A stretch of 36,458 nucleotides of DNA from GWC2-37-13 sp964564535 (GCA_964564535.1 CAZMBH010000003.1:1-36458), one strand, 5' to 3'. Shown: positions 7,268-16,133, numbered from the stretch's first letter. The notes: generated from the letters alone by a model not told the origin. Translations and numbers: made by a program.

Positions 7268-7650
7268 AATATCAAATCAACTTCTCCGGCTCGGGGCGTT
7301 TGCTGTTGCCAAAAAAAGTCAGAGAACTCCTTAAAGGCAACACTTTTATTTTAACAAAGGGATTTGGCAGTTGTTTGTCAGGATATGACAAAGATGATTG
7401 GGAAAAAAGAGCAACAGAGCTCTTAAATCCATCGCTGCTTCAACCAACTGACATGGATAATCGCCGTTATATTTTTTCTTCATTAGTTTATCTGGAGATA
7501 GATGAACAGGGACGATTTGTGGTTCCGAAGAATTTATTGGAATACGGCGAATTAAAGGATAAAACGGTCATTATCGGAGTTGGAGACCATTTTGAAATTT
7601 GGGACGTCTTGAAATGGAAAGAATATAACAAAAAAATTAAAAATACCTAA
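7252..7650 (+). CDS. mraZ: Transcriptional regulator MraZ
   Basis: MraZ is a double-AbrB-fold DNA-binding protein that controls the dcw cluster and itself. The 132-residue product shows both repeats: FFGEYQINFSGSGRLLLPKKVRELL near 3-27 and VYLEIDEQGRFVVPKNLLEYGEL near 79-101, each with the family (D/S)xxGRxxxPxxxR/L pattern. It is slightly short (usual 140-150). The start ATG at 7252 directly follows the promoter with no room for a Shine-Dalgarno. It is the first gene of the cluster and ends two bases before rsmH. Confidence 0.93.
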   Translation: MVFFGEYQINFSGSGRLLLPKKVRELLKGNTFILTKGFGSCLSGYDKDDWEKRATELLNPSLLQPTDMDNRRYIFSSLVYLEIDEQGRFVVPKNLLEYGELKDKTVIIGVGDHFEIWDVLKWKEYNKKIKNT

Positions 7651-7652
7651 AT

Positions 7653-8510
7653 ATGCACACACCGGTTTTGTTAGATCAAGTAATTGAAGCATTAGATATA
7701 AAAAAAGACGGCCTTTATATTGATGCGACGTTTGGAGAGGGTGGATATAGTGAGGCGATTTTAGATAAAGGGGGGAAAGTATTAGGGGTAGATCTCGATG
7801 AAGATCAGTTAAAGGGTTCACGGGTTAACGGGTTAACGGGTTTAAAGTTAGTTCAGGGGAATTTTGGGGATATTGAGCAAATTGCGAAAGAAAATAATTT
7901 TATTCCGGTTGATGGGGTAGTTTTTGATTTAGGACTATCAATGAAACAGATTAGTCAGTCAGGCCGGGGATTTTCTTTTAAAAAATTGAATGAGCCTTTA
8001 GATATGAGAATGAATACAAATTTTGAAATGACGGCAAAATATTTATTAAATCATCTGTCTAAAGAGGAACTGTTTGATGTCTTTGCTAAAAATTCTGAAG
8101 AAATTAACTCTGAAAAAATAGCCCATGAAATCATTATCAGACGTCAATTCAAGAAGCTGGAAGTAGTTGAAGATTTAATAGGTTGCATAGACAAAGCGGT
8201 CGGAGGGCCTGATAATAACGCTTATAAACGTATTTTTCAGGCTTTGAGGATTCAAGTTAATGATGAGTTTGAAAATTTAAAAAACGGTCTGACTGGAGCA
8301 ACGAAAATAATTAAAGATGATGGAAAGATTGCCGTAGTCACTTTTCACTCACTAGAAGACAGGATAGTTAAAAATTTTTCAAAAAATCAAGGACTAAAAC
8401 TTTTAAATAAGAAACCGATTGTAAATAAGAAAGGCAGAAGTTTTGAGAAATCCGCCAAATTAAGATTAATAGTCCGTGAAGTAGATCAAAGATCACTTCA
8501 CGGTAAATAA
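7653..8510 (+). CDS. rsmH: 16S rRNA (cytosine-1402-N4)-methyltransferase RsmH (MraW)
   Basis: RsmH methylates N4 of C1402 in the ribosomal decoding centre. The 285-residue protein starts with the family signature HTPVLLDQV, has the SAM-binding motif DATFGEGGYS at 24-33, GVDLDEDQL near 45-53, and FDLGLSMKQISQSGRGFSF plus the C-terminal VVTFHSLEDRIVK block. It is somewhat shorter than the usual 300-315. Residues about 54-64 are encoded by tandem CGGGTTAA units (7821-7844), an unusual low-complexity insertion in place of the normal helix. It follows mraZ by two bases, the standard dcw order. Confidence 0.96.
   Translation: MHTPVLLDQVIEALDIKKDGLYIDATFGEGGYSEAILDKGGKVLGVDLDEDQLKGSRVNGLTGLKLVQGNFGDIEQIAKENNFIPVDGVVFDLGLSMKQISQSGRGFSFKKLNEPLDMRMNTNFEMTAKYLLNHLSKEELFDVFAKNSEEINSEKIAHEIIIRRQFKKLEVVEDLIGCIDKAVGGPDNNAYKRIFQALRIQVNDEFENLKNGLTGATKIIKDDGKIAVVTFHSLEDRIVKNFSKNQGLKLLNKKPIVNKKGRSFEKSAKLRLIVREVDQRSLHGK
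7814..7844 (+). repeat. Short tandem repeat (CGGGTTAA units) inside rsmH
   Basis: Units CGGGTTAA at 7821 and 7829 are followed by CGGGTTTAA at 7837 and preceded by a related GGGTTCA. Translated as GSRVNGLTGL, it falls after the acidic SAM-binding loop. The GTTAAC core is self-complementary. Confidence 0.6.
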
Positions 8511-8528
8511 TTTTTTAGAGTCAACTTT

Positions 8529-8738
8529 TATGAAAAACTTTTTTTTAAGAATAACCGGCGTAGTCATGATCGGATTGATCGCTNNNNNNNNNNNNNNNNN
8601 NNNNNNNNNNNNNNNNNNNNNNNNNNNNNNNNNNNNNNNNNNNNNNNNNNNNNNNNNNNNNNNNNNNNNNNNNNNNNNNNNNNTATGAAAAACTTTTTTT
8701 TAAGAATAACCGGCGTAGTCATGATCGGATTGATCGCT
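8529..8738. other. Assembly gap: 100 N flanked by an exact 55-base duplication
   Basis: Positions 8584-8683 are exactly 100 N. The 55 bases before the gap (8529-8583) are identical to the 55 after it (8684-8738), including the run of eight T. This is what a scaffolder leaves when two overlapping contig ends are not merged. The real sequence probably has one copy and no gap, so coordinates downstream are about 155 too large. Confidence 0.9.
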
Positions 8739-8957
8739 CTTAATTTATTTGTCGTTATTTCCGGAATCGTAATAAGCGATGAAATCAATAATTTTGAACA
8801 GAAAACAGACAAACTCCATAAAATTAATATGACCTTAGAAAAAGAAGTCGCCAGCCTTAGTTCACTGCAATTTGCTCAAGCTCAGGCAAAAGAGTTTGAC
8901 TTTACTAATTCCTCACTACCACAGTATATAGATCAATTAAAGTACGCATATCGTTAA
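8685..8957 (+). CDS. ftsL: Cell division protein FtsL-like
   Basis: FtsL is a bitopic divisome protein that forms a periplasmic coiled coil and helps activate FtsW-FtsI. This 90-residue protein has a short basic N-terminus, one membrane segment (about 8-30), and a coiled coil (about 33-65, with heptads in NNFEQKTDKLHKINMTLEKEV). Sequence is poorly conserved in this family, so the call rests on topology and on position between rsmH and ftsI. The same first 18 residues also appear before the N gap (from 8530), which I treat as a duplicated contig end. The gene ends three bases before ftsI. Confidence 0.8.
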   Translation: MKNFFLRITGVVMIGLIALNLFVVISGIVISDEINNFEQKTDKLHKINMTLEKEVASLSSLQFAQAQAKEFDFTNSSLPQYIDQLKYAYR

Positions 8958-8960
8958 GAT

Positions 8961-10616
8961 ATGAAAATTAAATTTATTTTTCTTCTTTTTATAGGGTTTT
9001 ATGTGGCGATTATTGTCCGTCTTTTTTTTCTTCAGGTTTTATATTCACCGGCCAACAAAAGTCTTTATCTAAAAACCAACAAACTTTATCCGGTTAGAGG
9101 CAGGATCTATGATCAAAAAAACCAATCGTTAGTTTTAAATCAAAATAGCTATCAATTATATATTGAACCAAAAAAAGTTGATGACAAAGATAAGCTAGTG
9201 ACTTTATTAAGTAAAAGTCTAGAGATTGAAGAAGCTTCAATATCAGCTAAATTAGACATGACAAAATATTGGGTTGCCATCACAAACGGACTTACTCAGG
9301 AACAAAAAGATAAATTAGATAAATTAAACCTTAAGGGTATAGGTTTTGATTATCAAACGAAAAGATTTTACCCCGAGGCTTCTTTATCGGCACACATTTT
9401 GGGTTTTTTGGGTAAAGATAATCAGAATGAGGATGTCGGTTATTTAGGATTGGAAGGATTTTATGACCGCGATTTGAGAGGTTTGCCCGGGTTTGTCGAG
9501 ACGGAAAGAGATATTTTAGGACGGCCAATATTGATAGGCGTTCAACAAAGAGTTGAGGCCGAGGATGGACGTGATCTAATTCTGACAATTGACAAAAATG
9601 TTCAGGAGATCAGTAAGAAAAAATTACTTGAGGGCTTAGAAAAATATCAGGCAAAAAAAGGTTGTGTGATTACGGCCAATCCTAAAACCATGGCAATTAT
9701 ATCTTTAGTCTGTCTTCCTGATTACGATCTTGAAAAGTACTATTTATTTAATGAAAATTTCTACAAAAACTTAGCTATTTCCGATCTCTATGAACCTGGT
9801 TCGGTTTTTAAACCTTTAATAGTAGCAGCTGCTTTAGAAGAAAAAAAAATTAAACCCGACGATACCTACAATGAAACCGGACAAGTTGCCGTCGGTGAAT
9901 ACAATATAAAAACGTGGAACGATAAATATGAAGGAAAAATTTCAATGACTAGAATTCTGGAAAAATCGTCAAACGTGGGAATGGTTTATATCGGCGAAAA
10001 ATTAGGCAATAAAAATATTTATAAATATCTGCAGAAATACGGATTTGGCCAAAACACCGGCATTGATCTTGAAGGTGAAGCTACGGGCTATCTAAAATCA
10101 CCATCAGAGTGGTACCCAATTGATTATTCTACGGTAACCTTTGGCCAAGGGATAGCGATAACACCGATTCAGATGATCAGGGCGTTTGCTTCGATAATTA
10201 ATGGTGGCTATCTTATGAAACCGTACGTAGTCCAAAAAATTATTTCCGAAAATAAAACGATAGAAATCAAACCTAAAGTTGAGCGGAGAATCATTTCTCA
10301 AACGAACTCGGAGATTATCAGAAAGATGCTAGTTTCAACGGTAGAAAACGCTGAAGCTAAATGGGATCGTCCGAAAGGGTTTGCAATCGGTGGAAAAACT
10401 GGAACCGCCCAAGTTCCGATCAAAGGAATCTATGATGCTTCAAAAACAATTGCCTCTTTTATCGGGTTTGCACCGGCAAATGATCCTAAATTTTTGACCT
10501 TTGTCGTTCTTTATGAACCTAAATCATCTCAATGGGGCTCAGAAACTGCTGCTCCATTATTTTTTGAGATCGCTAAACAACTTATAGTATATTATAATAT
10601 AAGCCCAAGCAGATAA
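8961..10616 (+). CDS. ftsI: Peptidoglycan D,D-transpeptidase FtsI (PBP3-type)
   Basis: FtsI cross-links septal peptidoglycan with FtsW. The 551-residue class B PBP has an N-terminal membrane anchor (about 3-25), the RGRIYD motif at 46-51 at the start of the dimerisation domain, and the three penicillin-binding motifs: SVFK at 281-284 with the nucleophile Ser281, SSN at 336-338, and KTGT at 479-482. No PASTA domains follow. It starts three bases after ftsL and ends one base before the murE-like gene, so it is part of a tight operon. Confidence 0.95.
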   Translation: MKIKFIFLLFIGFYVAIIVRLFFLQVLYSPANKSLYLKTNKLYPVRGRIYDQKNQSLVLNQNSYQLYIEPKKVDDKDKLVTLLSKSLEIEEASISAKLDMTKYWVAITNGLTQEQKDKLDKLNLKGIGFDYQTKRFYPEASLSAHILGFLGKDNQNEDVGYLGLEGFYDRDLRGLPGFVETERDILGRPILIGVQQRVEAEDGRDLILTIDKNVQEISKKKLLEGLEKYQAKKGCVITANPKTMAIISLVCLPDYDLEKYYLFNENFYKNLAISDLYEPGSVFKPLIVAAALEEKKIKPDDTYNETGQVAVGEYNIKTWNDKYEGKISMTRILEKSSNVGMVYIGEKLGNKNIYKYLQKYGFGQNTGIDLEGEATGYLKSPSEWYPIDYSTVTFGQGIAITPIQMIRAFASIINGGYLMKPYVVQKIISENKTIEIKPKVERRIISQTNSEIIRKMLVSTVENAEAKWDRPKGFAIGGKTGTAQVPIKGIYDASKTIASFIGFAPANDPKFLTFVVLYEPKSSQWGSETAAPLFFEIAKQLIVYYNISPSR

Positions 10617-10617
10617 T

Positions 10618-11709
10618 ATGTTTCAAAAATTAAAAAATATCTATCATTTATTTCAGGCCATTCTGGCTAACGTTTATTATGGCTTTCCAAGCAGAAAACT
10701 CAAGGTGATTGGAGTTACCGGCACGGATGGAAAGACAACAACAACCCATTTAATTGCCCATATTTTAAAAACAGCCAATAAAAAAGTTTCCTTTGTTTCC
10801 ACAGTCTATAGTTCAATTGGAGGAATAGAATCCGATATTGGTTTTCATGTCACAACTCCTAATCCATTTGCATTACAAAAATTATTGAAACAGTCAGTCG
10901 ATAATAATGACGAGTACTTTGTTTTAGAAACGACATCGCATGCCATTGATCAGAATAGAATTTGGGGAATTAAGTACGAAATTGGGGTTATTACAAATAT
11001 TACTCACGAACATCTGGATTATCATAAAACTTATGAAGAGTATGCGAGGACAAAGCTAAAATTATTAAAAATAGCAAAAATTGGTATAAAAAATACAGAT
11101 AATATAGTAAATATTGTTAAACAAATTCCAAATTTGACTAGATATAATCAATATAACTATTCATCAGCTTATACCGTTTGTAAAGAGTTGGGTTTGTCAG
11201 ATGAAATAATTTTAAGGGCATTAAAAACATTTGAACTGCCAAAAGGTCGATTGGATTTAATTTATAATAAGGAATTTAAAATAATCATTGATTTTGCTCA
11301 TACTCCAAATGGTTTTCTTCAACTGCTCCCAGCCATCCGAAAATTATATCTAAAAAAAGGCGGTCGATTAATTCACGTTTTTGGTTCCGCCGGACTTCGT
11401 GATTTTACAAAACGGCCGTTAATGGGTGAGGCGTCAGCTAAATATTCCGATGTTATTTTTTTAACTGAAGAGGATTACCGGACCGAAGATTTAAAAAAAA
11501 TATGTGAACAAATAAGTTCGGGTATTAAAAATAAAGACTATAAAATTATTGTTGACCGTCAGGAAGCAATTAATCAGTCTATTAAAATTGCAAAAGCGGA
11601 TGACGTTGTTGTTCTAACGGGTAAAGGCCATGAAAAGAGCTTGTGCAGAGGGAAGACGGAAGAGCAGTGGGATGAATATGCAGCAGTGAAAAAGGCACTA
11701 AAAATATGA
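10618..11709 (+). CDS. murE: MurE-like UDP-MurNAc-tripeptide synthetase, reduced
   Basis: A Mur ligase family protein that would add the third residue to UDP-MurNAc-dipeptide. The 363-residue protein is far shorter than typical MurE (about 490). It begins almost directly with the ATP-binding loop GTDGKTTTT at 35-43, lacking the N-terminal UDP-binding domain, and the central domain has lost about 60 residues between NITHEHLDYHKTYEEYARTK and the YNYSSAYTVCKELG helix. The C-terminal domain is complete, with TEEDYRTED where MurE has its DNPR-type amino-acid-binding motif, and GKGHE near 336-340. The non-DNPR motif leaves the third amino acid undecided. It overlaps pgeF by four bases (ATGA). Confidence 0.85.
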   Translation: MFQKLKNIYHLFQAILANVYYGFPSRKLKVIGVTGTDGKTTTTHLIAHILKTANKKVSFVSTVYSSIGGIESDIGFHVTTPNPFALQKLLKQSVDNNDEYFVLETTSHAIDQNRIWGIKYEIGVITNITHEHLDYHKTYEEYARTKLKLLKIAKIGIKNTDNIVNIVKQIPNLTRYNQYNYSSAYTVCKELGLSDEIILRALKTFELPKGRLDLIYNKEFKIIIDFAHTPNGFLQLLPAIRKLYLKKGGRLIHVFGSAGLRDFTKRPLMGEASAKYSDVIFLTEEDYRTEDLKKICEQISSGIKNKDYKIIVDRQEAINQSIKIAKADDVVVLTGKGHEKSLCRGKTEEQWDEYAAVKKALKI

Positions 11710-12440
11710 TTATTTACGATTCTAATCTTAAAATATTTTACTCAACTTTAATAAATGATGATAAGTTTTTTGGCGGATTTGGAACAAAGTTTTTAGGCGA
11801 CGGGAGAAAGACTGAAAATATTTTTAATTTTGCCCAGACAAATATTCCTAACTTTAAAACAATCGTGATTCCTGAACAGATCCATTCAACTAACGTGTCG
11901 GTTTTCAATTCGAACTCTCTTGATAATTTGCAAAGAATTTCGGAGACTGACGGAGTTATTTCCAATGATGTGAACTCAGTTTTGACAGTCATTACCGCTG
12001 ACTGTTCACCACTGATTTTTGTTGAAAAAAAACAGGGTTTGATTGGAATCTCCCACCAAGGCTGGCGGGGAAGCGTAAAACGGTTGGGTCAAAAGATGGT
12101 AAAAAAAATTATTGAATTGGGTGGAAAAAAAGAAGATATATTTGTTGCGATTGGTCCTTCAATCGGTCAGTGTTGTTATAACGTTGAGGATGAAAGATAC
12201 TATCAGTTTATTGAAGAGTTTGAAAATTATGCTGATAAGATCTTTCACCGTCATAGCGGTAAGTTGCATCTAAATTTAGCTCTTTTGAACTACCTTCAGA
12301 TAAAAGAGTTGGGAGTTCCGGAAAAAAATATTGACCATTTTCCCTTTTGCACCCGATGTGATAACAAGCGCTTTTTTTCTTTCAGAAGAGATAAAAAAAA
12401 GGATTACGGGGAGATGGTAAGTTTTATTGTCAGGACTTGA
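11706..12440 (+). CDS. pgeF: PgeF/YfiH laccase-domain protein (purine nucleoside phosphorylase family)
   Basis: This 244-residue protein belongs to the multicopper-polyphenol-oxidase-like YfiH family. The metal-ligand segments are present: HSTNV near 61, TADCSPLIF near 98-106, SHQGWRGS near 117, and FPFCTRCDNKRFFSFRRD near the end. Members have been described as a peptidoglycan-editing factor that limits wrong residues at position 2 of the stem peptide and as Zn-dependent purine nucleoside phosphorylases. Its place between murE and murC fits the wall-quality role. It overlaps the murE-like gene in an ATGA. Confidence 0.92.
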   Translation: MIIYDSNLKIFYSTLINDDKFFGGFGTKFLGDGRKTENIFNFAQTNIPNFKTIVIPEQIHSTNVSVFNSNSLDNLQRISETDGVISNDVNSVLTVITADCSPLIFVEKKQGLIGISHQGWRGSVKRLGQKMVKKIIELGGKKEDIFVAIGPSIGQCCYNVEDERYYQFIEEFENYADKIFHRHSGKLHLNLALLNYLQIKELGVPEKNIDHFPFCTRCDNKRFFSFRRDKKKDYGEMVSFIVRT

Positions 12441-12447
12441 CCATTAT

Positions 12448-12478
12448 AGGGTCGGACCCTCCAGGAGGGTCCGACCCT
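12448..12478. repeat. Palindromic repeat family B, copy 1: 15-base perfect arms
   Basis: AGGGTCGGACCCTCC and its complement flank a single central base (12463). ATTATA at 12443 and TATAAT at 12480 extend the symmetry, so each flank presents an outward-facing -10-like hexamer. It lies in the 53-base gap between pgeF and murC-murB. No T tract follows, so terminator function is doubtful. Confidence 0.85.
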
Positions 12479-12479
12479 G

Positions 12480-12485
12480 TATAAT
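12480..12485 (+). promoter_or_regulatory. -10-like element of murC-murB
   Basis: TATAAT ends nine bases before the ATG at 12494. The usual -35 position falls inside the family B palindrome and has no TTGACA match, so this is a weak or unusual promoter. Confidence 0.4.
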
Positions 12486-12493
12486 TAAATACT

Positions 12494-14800
12494 ATGTTAC
12501 AACAATCTAAAAACATATTTTTTTTGGGAATAAAGGGTGTGGCGATGGCCAATCTAGCGGTTATCTTAAAAAAAATGGGTAAAAACGTCACCGGCTGCGA
12601 TATCGAAGAAGAATTCATCACTGATAAATTACTTAAAGATAATAAGGTCAATTGGATAACAGGGTTTAATTTTGATAAATTACCGAAACAAACAGACTTA
12701 ATTGTTTATTCAGCCGCTCACGGTGGAACTAATAATCCATTAATTATCGAAGCTATAAAAAAGAAAATTAAAACTATTTCCCAAGCAAAACTTTTAGGGG
12801 AACTGATGGATCAGTTTGAAACAAAAATAGCCGTCAGCGGTTGCCATGGAAAGACCACCACTTCCTCTTTGTTAGTTTATGCCTTAAATAGACTAAAAGA
12901 ACGCCCAAGTTATTTAGTCGGAGTGCCTTTTTTTACGGATAATCAAGGTGGAGATTTTCAGGATAAAAAATACTTTATCGCTGAGGCTGATGAGTATGGA
13001 GTTAATCCTCCGGTGGATAAAACACCCAAATTTAATTTATTAAACCCAAACTATATTATTGCCACCAACGTAGATTTTGACCACCCCGACGTTTACGAAG
13101 ATATAGAAGAAACCAAAAAAGCCTTTATAAATTTTTTTGGAAACAAAAAAGTTATTGCTAATATAGATGATGAAAATTTACTTAAATGTATTGATACATC
13201 GAAGGTTATAACTTATGGCGAGTCTGAAAAAGCAAATTATCAGATAGTTAACTCAAAAATAAACGAAAATGAAAGCTCATTTGAAATAAAGAATATTGGA
13301 GAGTTCAAAATTTCTCTTTTTGGGAAGCATAATATTTCTAATGCAGTCGCTGTAGTCGTTCAATTGCTTGAATTAGGATTTAAATATCAGGAAATTAAAA
13401 AAGCAATTACCGGTTTTACAGGAGCAGAAAGACGTTTTGAAAAGATATATTTTAGAAATAATATTTATTTGTTTGATGATTACGCCCATCATCCGGCTGA
13501 AATTGCTGCAACAATCAAAGCGGCTAATTCGAGATTTTACAAAAGAAGAATTATAGTTATCTTTCAACCTCACACGTATTCAAGAACAAAGAATTTGTTA
13601 GAAGATTTTAGTAATAGTTTATCATTGGCAGATATAAGCCTGATACTTCCAATATTTGCATCAGCCAGAGAAAATGCAAATGATTTCCAAGTTACATCAA
13701 AGGATATTGTTGATATGATAAAGGATTCTCTTCCATTAAGGTCCGTCCTTAATAAGGTCCGTCCTTATTTTGGATCGAAGGATCAGGTAGTTGATAAGCT
13801 GGGGTCGATTTTAAAAAACGGGGATGTTATATTCACAATGGGTGCAGGGGATGTTTATAAGTTAAAAAACGAGTTAATTAAAATAATAAATAACAAATCT
13901 CCCTCCTTCGCCAAGGCTTCGGCGGACAAGCAAATAGAGAAAGATAAAGATTTAAAACAATTTAATACCTTAAAAACCTCAGCGATAGCGGAATATTTTT
14001 TGGAAGCAAAAAATCGCAAAGATTTAATAGAAGGTAAAAAATTTGCTTTGAAAAACAAATTGCCCTTATTTATTTTAGCCGGAGGTTCAAACTTGGCAAT
14101 TGTTAAAGACAAGATTAGCGGATTAGTAATCAAAAATAGTTACAAAGAATTAAAAGTTCTTAAGGAGACTGATAAGGAAGTATTTATTTCTGTTTCTTCA
14201 GGGTATCCAGTTTCATTACTCGTCAATGAAACGGTCAGCAAAGGATTCGAGGGTTTTGAATATCATAAAGGGCTGCCGGGAACGGTTGGCGGAGCTGTTT
14301 ATATGAACTCTAAATGGACAAAGCCGGTCAGTTATTTCGGGGAAAACCTAGAATATGCTTATCTTATCGACGATCGTGGACAAGATAAAAAAGTTAATAG
14401 AGATTATTTCAATTTTGCCTATGATTACAGTATCCTACAAAAAACGAAAGAAATTTTGCTTGAAGCAGTTTTTCTTTTAAAAAAAGTTGACTATCAAATC
14501 CTTAAAGATAGGGCGGAAAAGGCTTTTAAGTATCGGAAAGAAACTCAGCCGATGGGCGAAAAAACTTCCGGGTGTTTTTTTAAAAACGTTGAAGGAAAGT
14601 CGGCTGGGCAGATGATTGATCAAGCCGGATTAAAAGGATTTGCGGTTGGAGATTTTTTTATTTCCCCGATTCATGCAAACTTTATCATTAACAGGGGAAA
14701 TGGAAAGCGTAAAGATCTATTACAATTAGTTAAAATTATAAAGGAAAAAGTAAATCAAAAATTTGGGGTAGAATTAAAGGAAGAAGTAATAATAATTTAA
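12494..14800 (+). CDS. murC: MurC-MurB fusion: UDP-MurNAc-L-alanine ligase and UDP-MurNAc dehydrogenase
   Basis: A 768-residue bifunctional protein. Residues about 1-458 are MurC: GIKGVAMANLA at 12-22 (UDP-binding loop), GCHGKTTT at 116-123 (ATP loop), the DDYAHHPAE block, and the C-terminal FTMGAGDVYKL. Residues about 485-768 are MurB: ILAGGSNLAI (FAD binding), GLPGTVGGAVYMN, the SGCFFKN motif in which Cys stands at the proton-donor Ser position, and the Glu-containing C-terminus. MurB makes the MurNAc to which MurC adds L-Ala, so the order of parts is the reverse of the pathway. The linker includes SFAKASADK encoded by a palindromic repeat, and the MurC C-terminal domain holds another (VLNKVRP). 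Neither part lacks a core domain. Confidence 0.95.
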   Translation: MLQQSKNIFFLGIKGVAMANLAVILKKMGKNVTGCDIEEEFITDKLLKDNKVNWITGFNFDKLPKQTDLIVYSAAHGGTNNPLIIEAIKKKIKTISQAKLLGELMDQFETKIAVSGCHGKTTTSSLLVYALNRLKERPSYLVGVPFFTDNQGGDFQDKKYFIAEADEYGVNPPVDKTPKFNLLNPNYIIATNVDFDHPDVYEDIEETKKAFINFFGNKKVIANIDDENLLKCIDTSKVITYGESEKANYQIVNSKINENESSFEIKNIGEFKISLFGKHNISNAVAVVVQLLELGFKYQEIKKAITGFTGAERRFEKIYFRNNIYLFDDYAHHPAEIAATIKAANSRFYKRRIIVIFQPHTYSRTKNLLEDFSNSLSLADISLILPIFASARENANDFQVTSKDIVDMIKDSLPLRSVLNKVRPYFGSKDQVVDKLGSILKNGDVIFTMGAGDVYKLKNELIKIINNKSPSFAKASADKQIEKDKDLKQFNTLKTSAIAEYFLEAKNRKDLIEGKKFALKNKLPLFILAGGSNLAIVKDKISGLVIKNSYKELKVLKETDKEVFISVSSGYPVSLLVNETVSKGFEGFEYHKGLPGTVGGAVYMNSKWTKPVSYFGENLEYAYLIDDRGQDKKVNRDYFNFAYDYSILQKTKEILLEAVFLLKKVDYQILKDRAEKAFKYRKETQPMGEKTSGCFFKNVEGKSAGQMIDQAGLKGFAVGDFFISPIHANFIINRGNGKRKDLLQLVKIIKEKVNQKFGVELKEEVIII
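13738..13767 (+). repeat. Repeat family B, copy 2: tandem AAGGTCCGTCCTTA in murC
   Basis: AAGGTCCGTCCTTA occurs at 13738-13751 and again at 13754-13767, in frame inside the MurC part (residues about 415-425, SVLNKVRPYFG). It shares the AAGGTCCG core with the copy at the yvcK stop and with the copy before murC. Confidence 0.7.
13903..13930 (+). repeat. Palindromic repeat family C at the MurC-MurB linker
   Basis: A GC-rich element CTCCTTCGCC...GGCGGACAAG whose core CGCCAAG-G-CTTCGGCG folds with one bulge. It encodes SFAKASADK at residues about 471-480, between the MurC and MurB parts. Base composition is unlike the AT-rich flanks, which suggests insertion. Confidence 0.65.
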
Positions 14801-14807
14801 TTATTTT

Positions 14808-16133
14808 ATGACTGACTCATATTTAATTTCCGGTGGTAAACCTCTCAAAGGTGAGGTAGTTCTTTCAGGTGCCAAAAACGTTGCTTTAAAAACAATTATT
14901 GCTGCACTAATGTTTAAGGGTGATGTGACCTTAAAAAACATTCCCAGAATTAATGACGTTTTGGATCTGATTGAATTAATCAAATCTCTCGGAGCGAAAG
15001 CTGATTTTATTGAAAAAAATACTCTAAGGATTAATAGTAGTGATCTAAAAAATAATCGTGTTGAACTGCAATATGGTTCTAAAATAAGGGTTTCCTTTAT
15101 GCTTTTTGCTCCTCTGCTTAGTCGTTTTGGCGAATGTTTTGTCCCAAATCCGGGAGGATGTAGAATCGGCGCCCGTCCTATCGACCGGATAGTTAAAGGA
15201 TTGGTTACCCTTGGAGTTAAGGTTGACTATGATCCGGACACTGGTTATTATCACGCAAAAATTAGTAAAAAACCAACAGGTAAATATCGTTTTGAAAAAC
15301 CCAGTCATACAGGAACTGAACTGCTGATGATGATTGGACTTATGACTGAAGGAAGGGTTGAGATAGATAATGTTGCCAACGAGCCTGAGATAGACGACCT
15401 TATTTTGTATTTGAATTCAGCCGGAGCCAATATATCAAAAGACAAAAATAATATTATAGTTGGTAAAAGTACCGAACTGAAACAGAAAGAACCATTTTCA
15501 ATAATGACTGACAGAAATGAGCTGGTAACTTATGCAACGTTGGCGGTTGCAAGCGGTGGAGATGTCATCATTGGCCCAATTGCGGAAAATCTGGTCTCCT
15601 CATTTATTGAGATTATGAAGGAAGCCGGCGCCGGAGTTGAAGAAATATCAAATTATAAATATCGATTTTATTATAACGGAGAAATAAAGCAGGTTAATAT
15701 AGAGACTTCTCCCCATCCGGGATTTATGACCGACTGGCAACCAAGTTGGGCGATATTAATGCTTAAAGCAAAAGGTTCCTCAGTCATTCATGAAAGGGTT
15801 TTTGAAAATAGGTTTTCCTATGTTGAAGAGTTAAAAAAACTGGGAGCAAAAATTGATTTTGTTAATGTAAACGTGGAAAACCCCGAATTTTTTTACCATT
15901 TCAACTTTGAAAAAGATCGGGAATATAAACAAACAATTAAAATCGAGGGAGAAGAGATTTTGCATAACGCAATTTTGAATATTTCAGACCTGAGGGCCGG
16001 GGCGGCATTAGCATGTGCGGCATTACTCGCGGATGGGGAATCGATTGTAAATGGCGCTTCAATCTTAGAACGGGGTTATGAGGACTTCGTGGAAAAGATA
16101 AAAAAGTTGGGTGGGGAGATAAAAAAGGTTTAA
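14808..16133 (+). CDS. murA: UDP-N-acetylglucosamine 1-carboxyvinyltransferase MurA
   Basis: MurA transfers enolpyruvate from PEP to UDP-GlcNAc, the first committed step to peptidoglycan. The 441-residue protein has the paired alpha/beta EPSP-synthase-type fold. LSGAKNVALK at 19-28 carries the UDP-GlcNAc/PEP-binding Lys23-Asn24, and NPGGCRIGARPID at 114-126 carries the catalytic Cys118, which is the fosfomycin-sensitive form rather than the Asp variant. The C-terminal DLRAGAALACAALLADG block is typical. It starts seven bases after the MurC-MurB stop. Confidence 0.96.
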   Translation: MTDSYLISGGKPLKGEVVLSGAKNVALKTIIAALMFKGDVTLKNIPRINDVLDLIELIKSLGAKADFIEKNTLRINSSDLKNNRVELQYGSKIRVSFMLFAPLLSRFGECFVPNPGGCRIGARPIDRIVKGLVTLGVKVDYDPDTGYYHAKISKKPTGKYRFEKPSHTGTELLMMIGLMTEGRVEIDNVANEPEIDDLILYLNSAGANISKDKNNIIVGKSTELKQKEPFSIMTDRNELVTYATLAVASGGDVIIGPIAENLVSSFIEIMKEAGAGVEEISNYKYRFYYNGEIKQVNIETSPHPGFMTDWQPSWAILMLKAKGSSVIHERVFENRFSYVEELKKLGAKIDFVNVNVENPEFFYHFNFEKDREYKQTIKIEGEEILHNAILNISDLRAGAALACAALLADGESIVNGASILERGYEDFVEKIKKLGGEIKKV

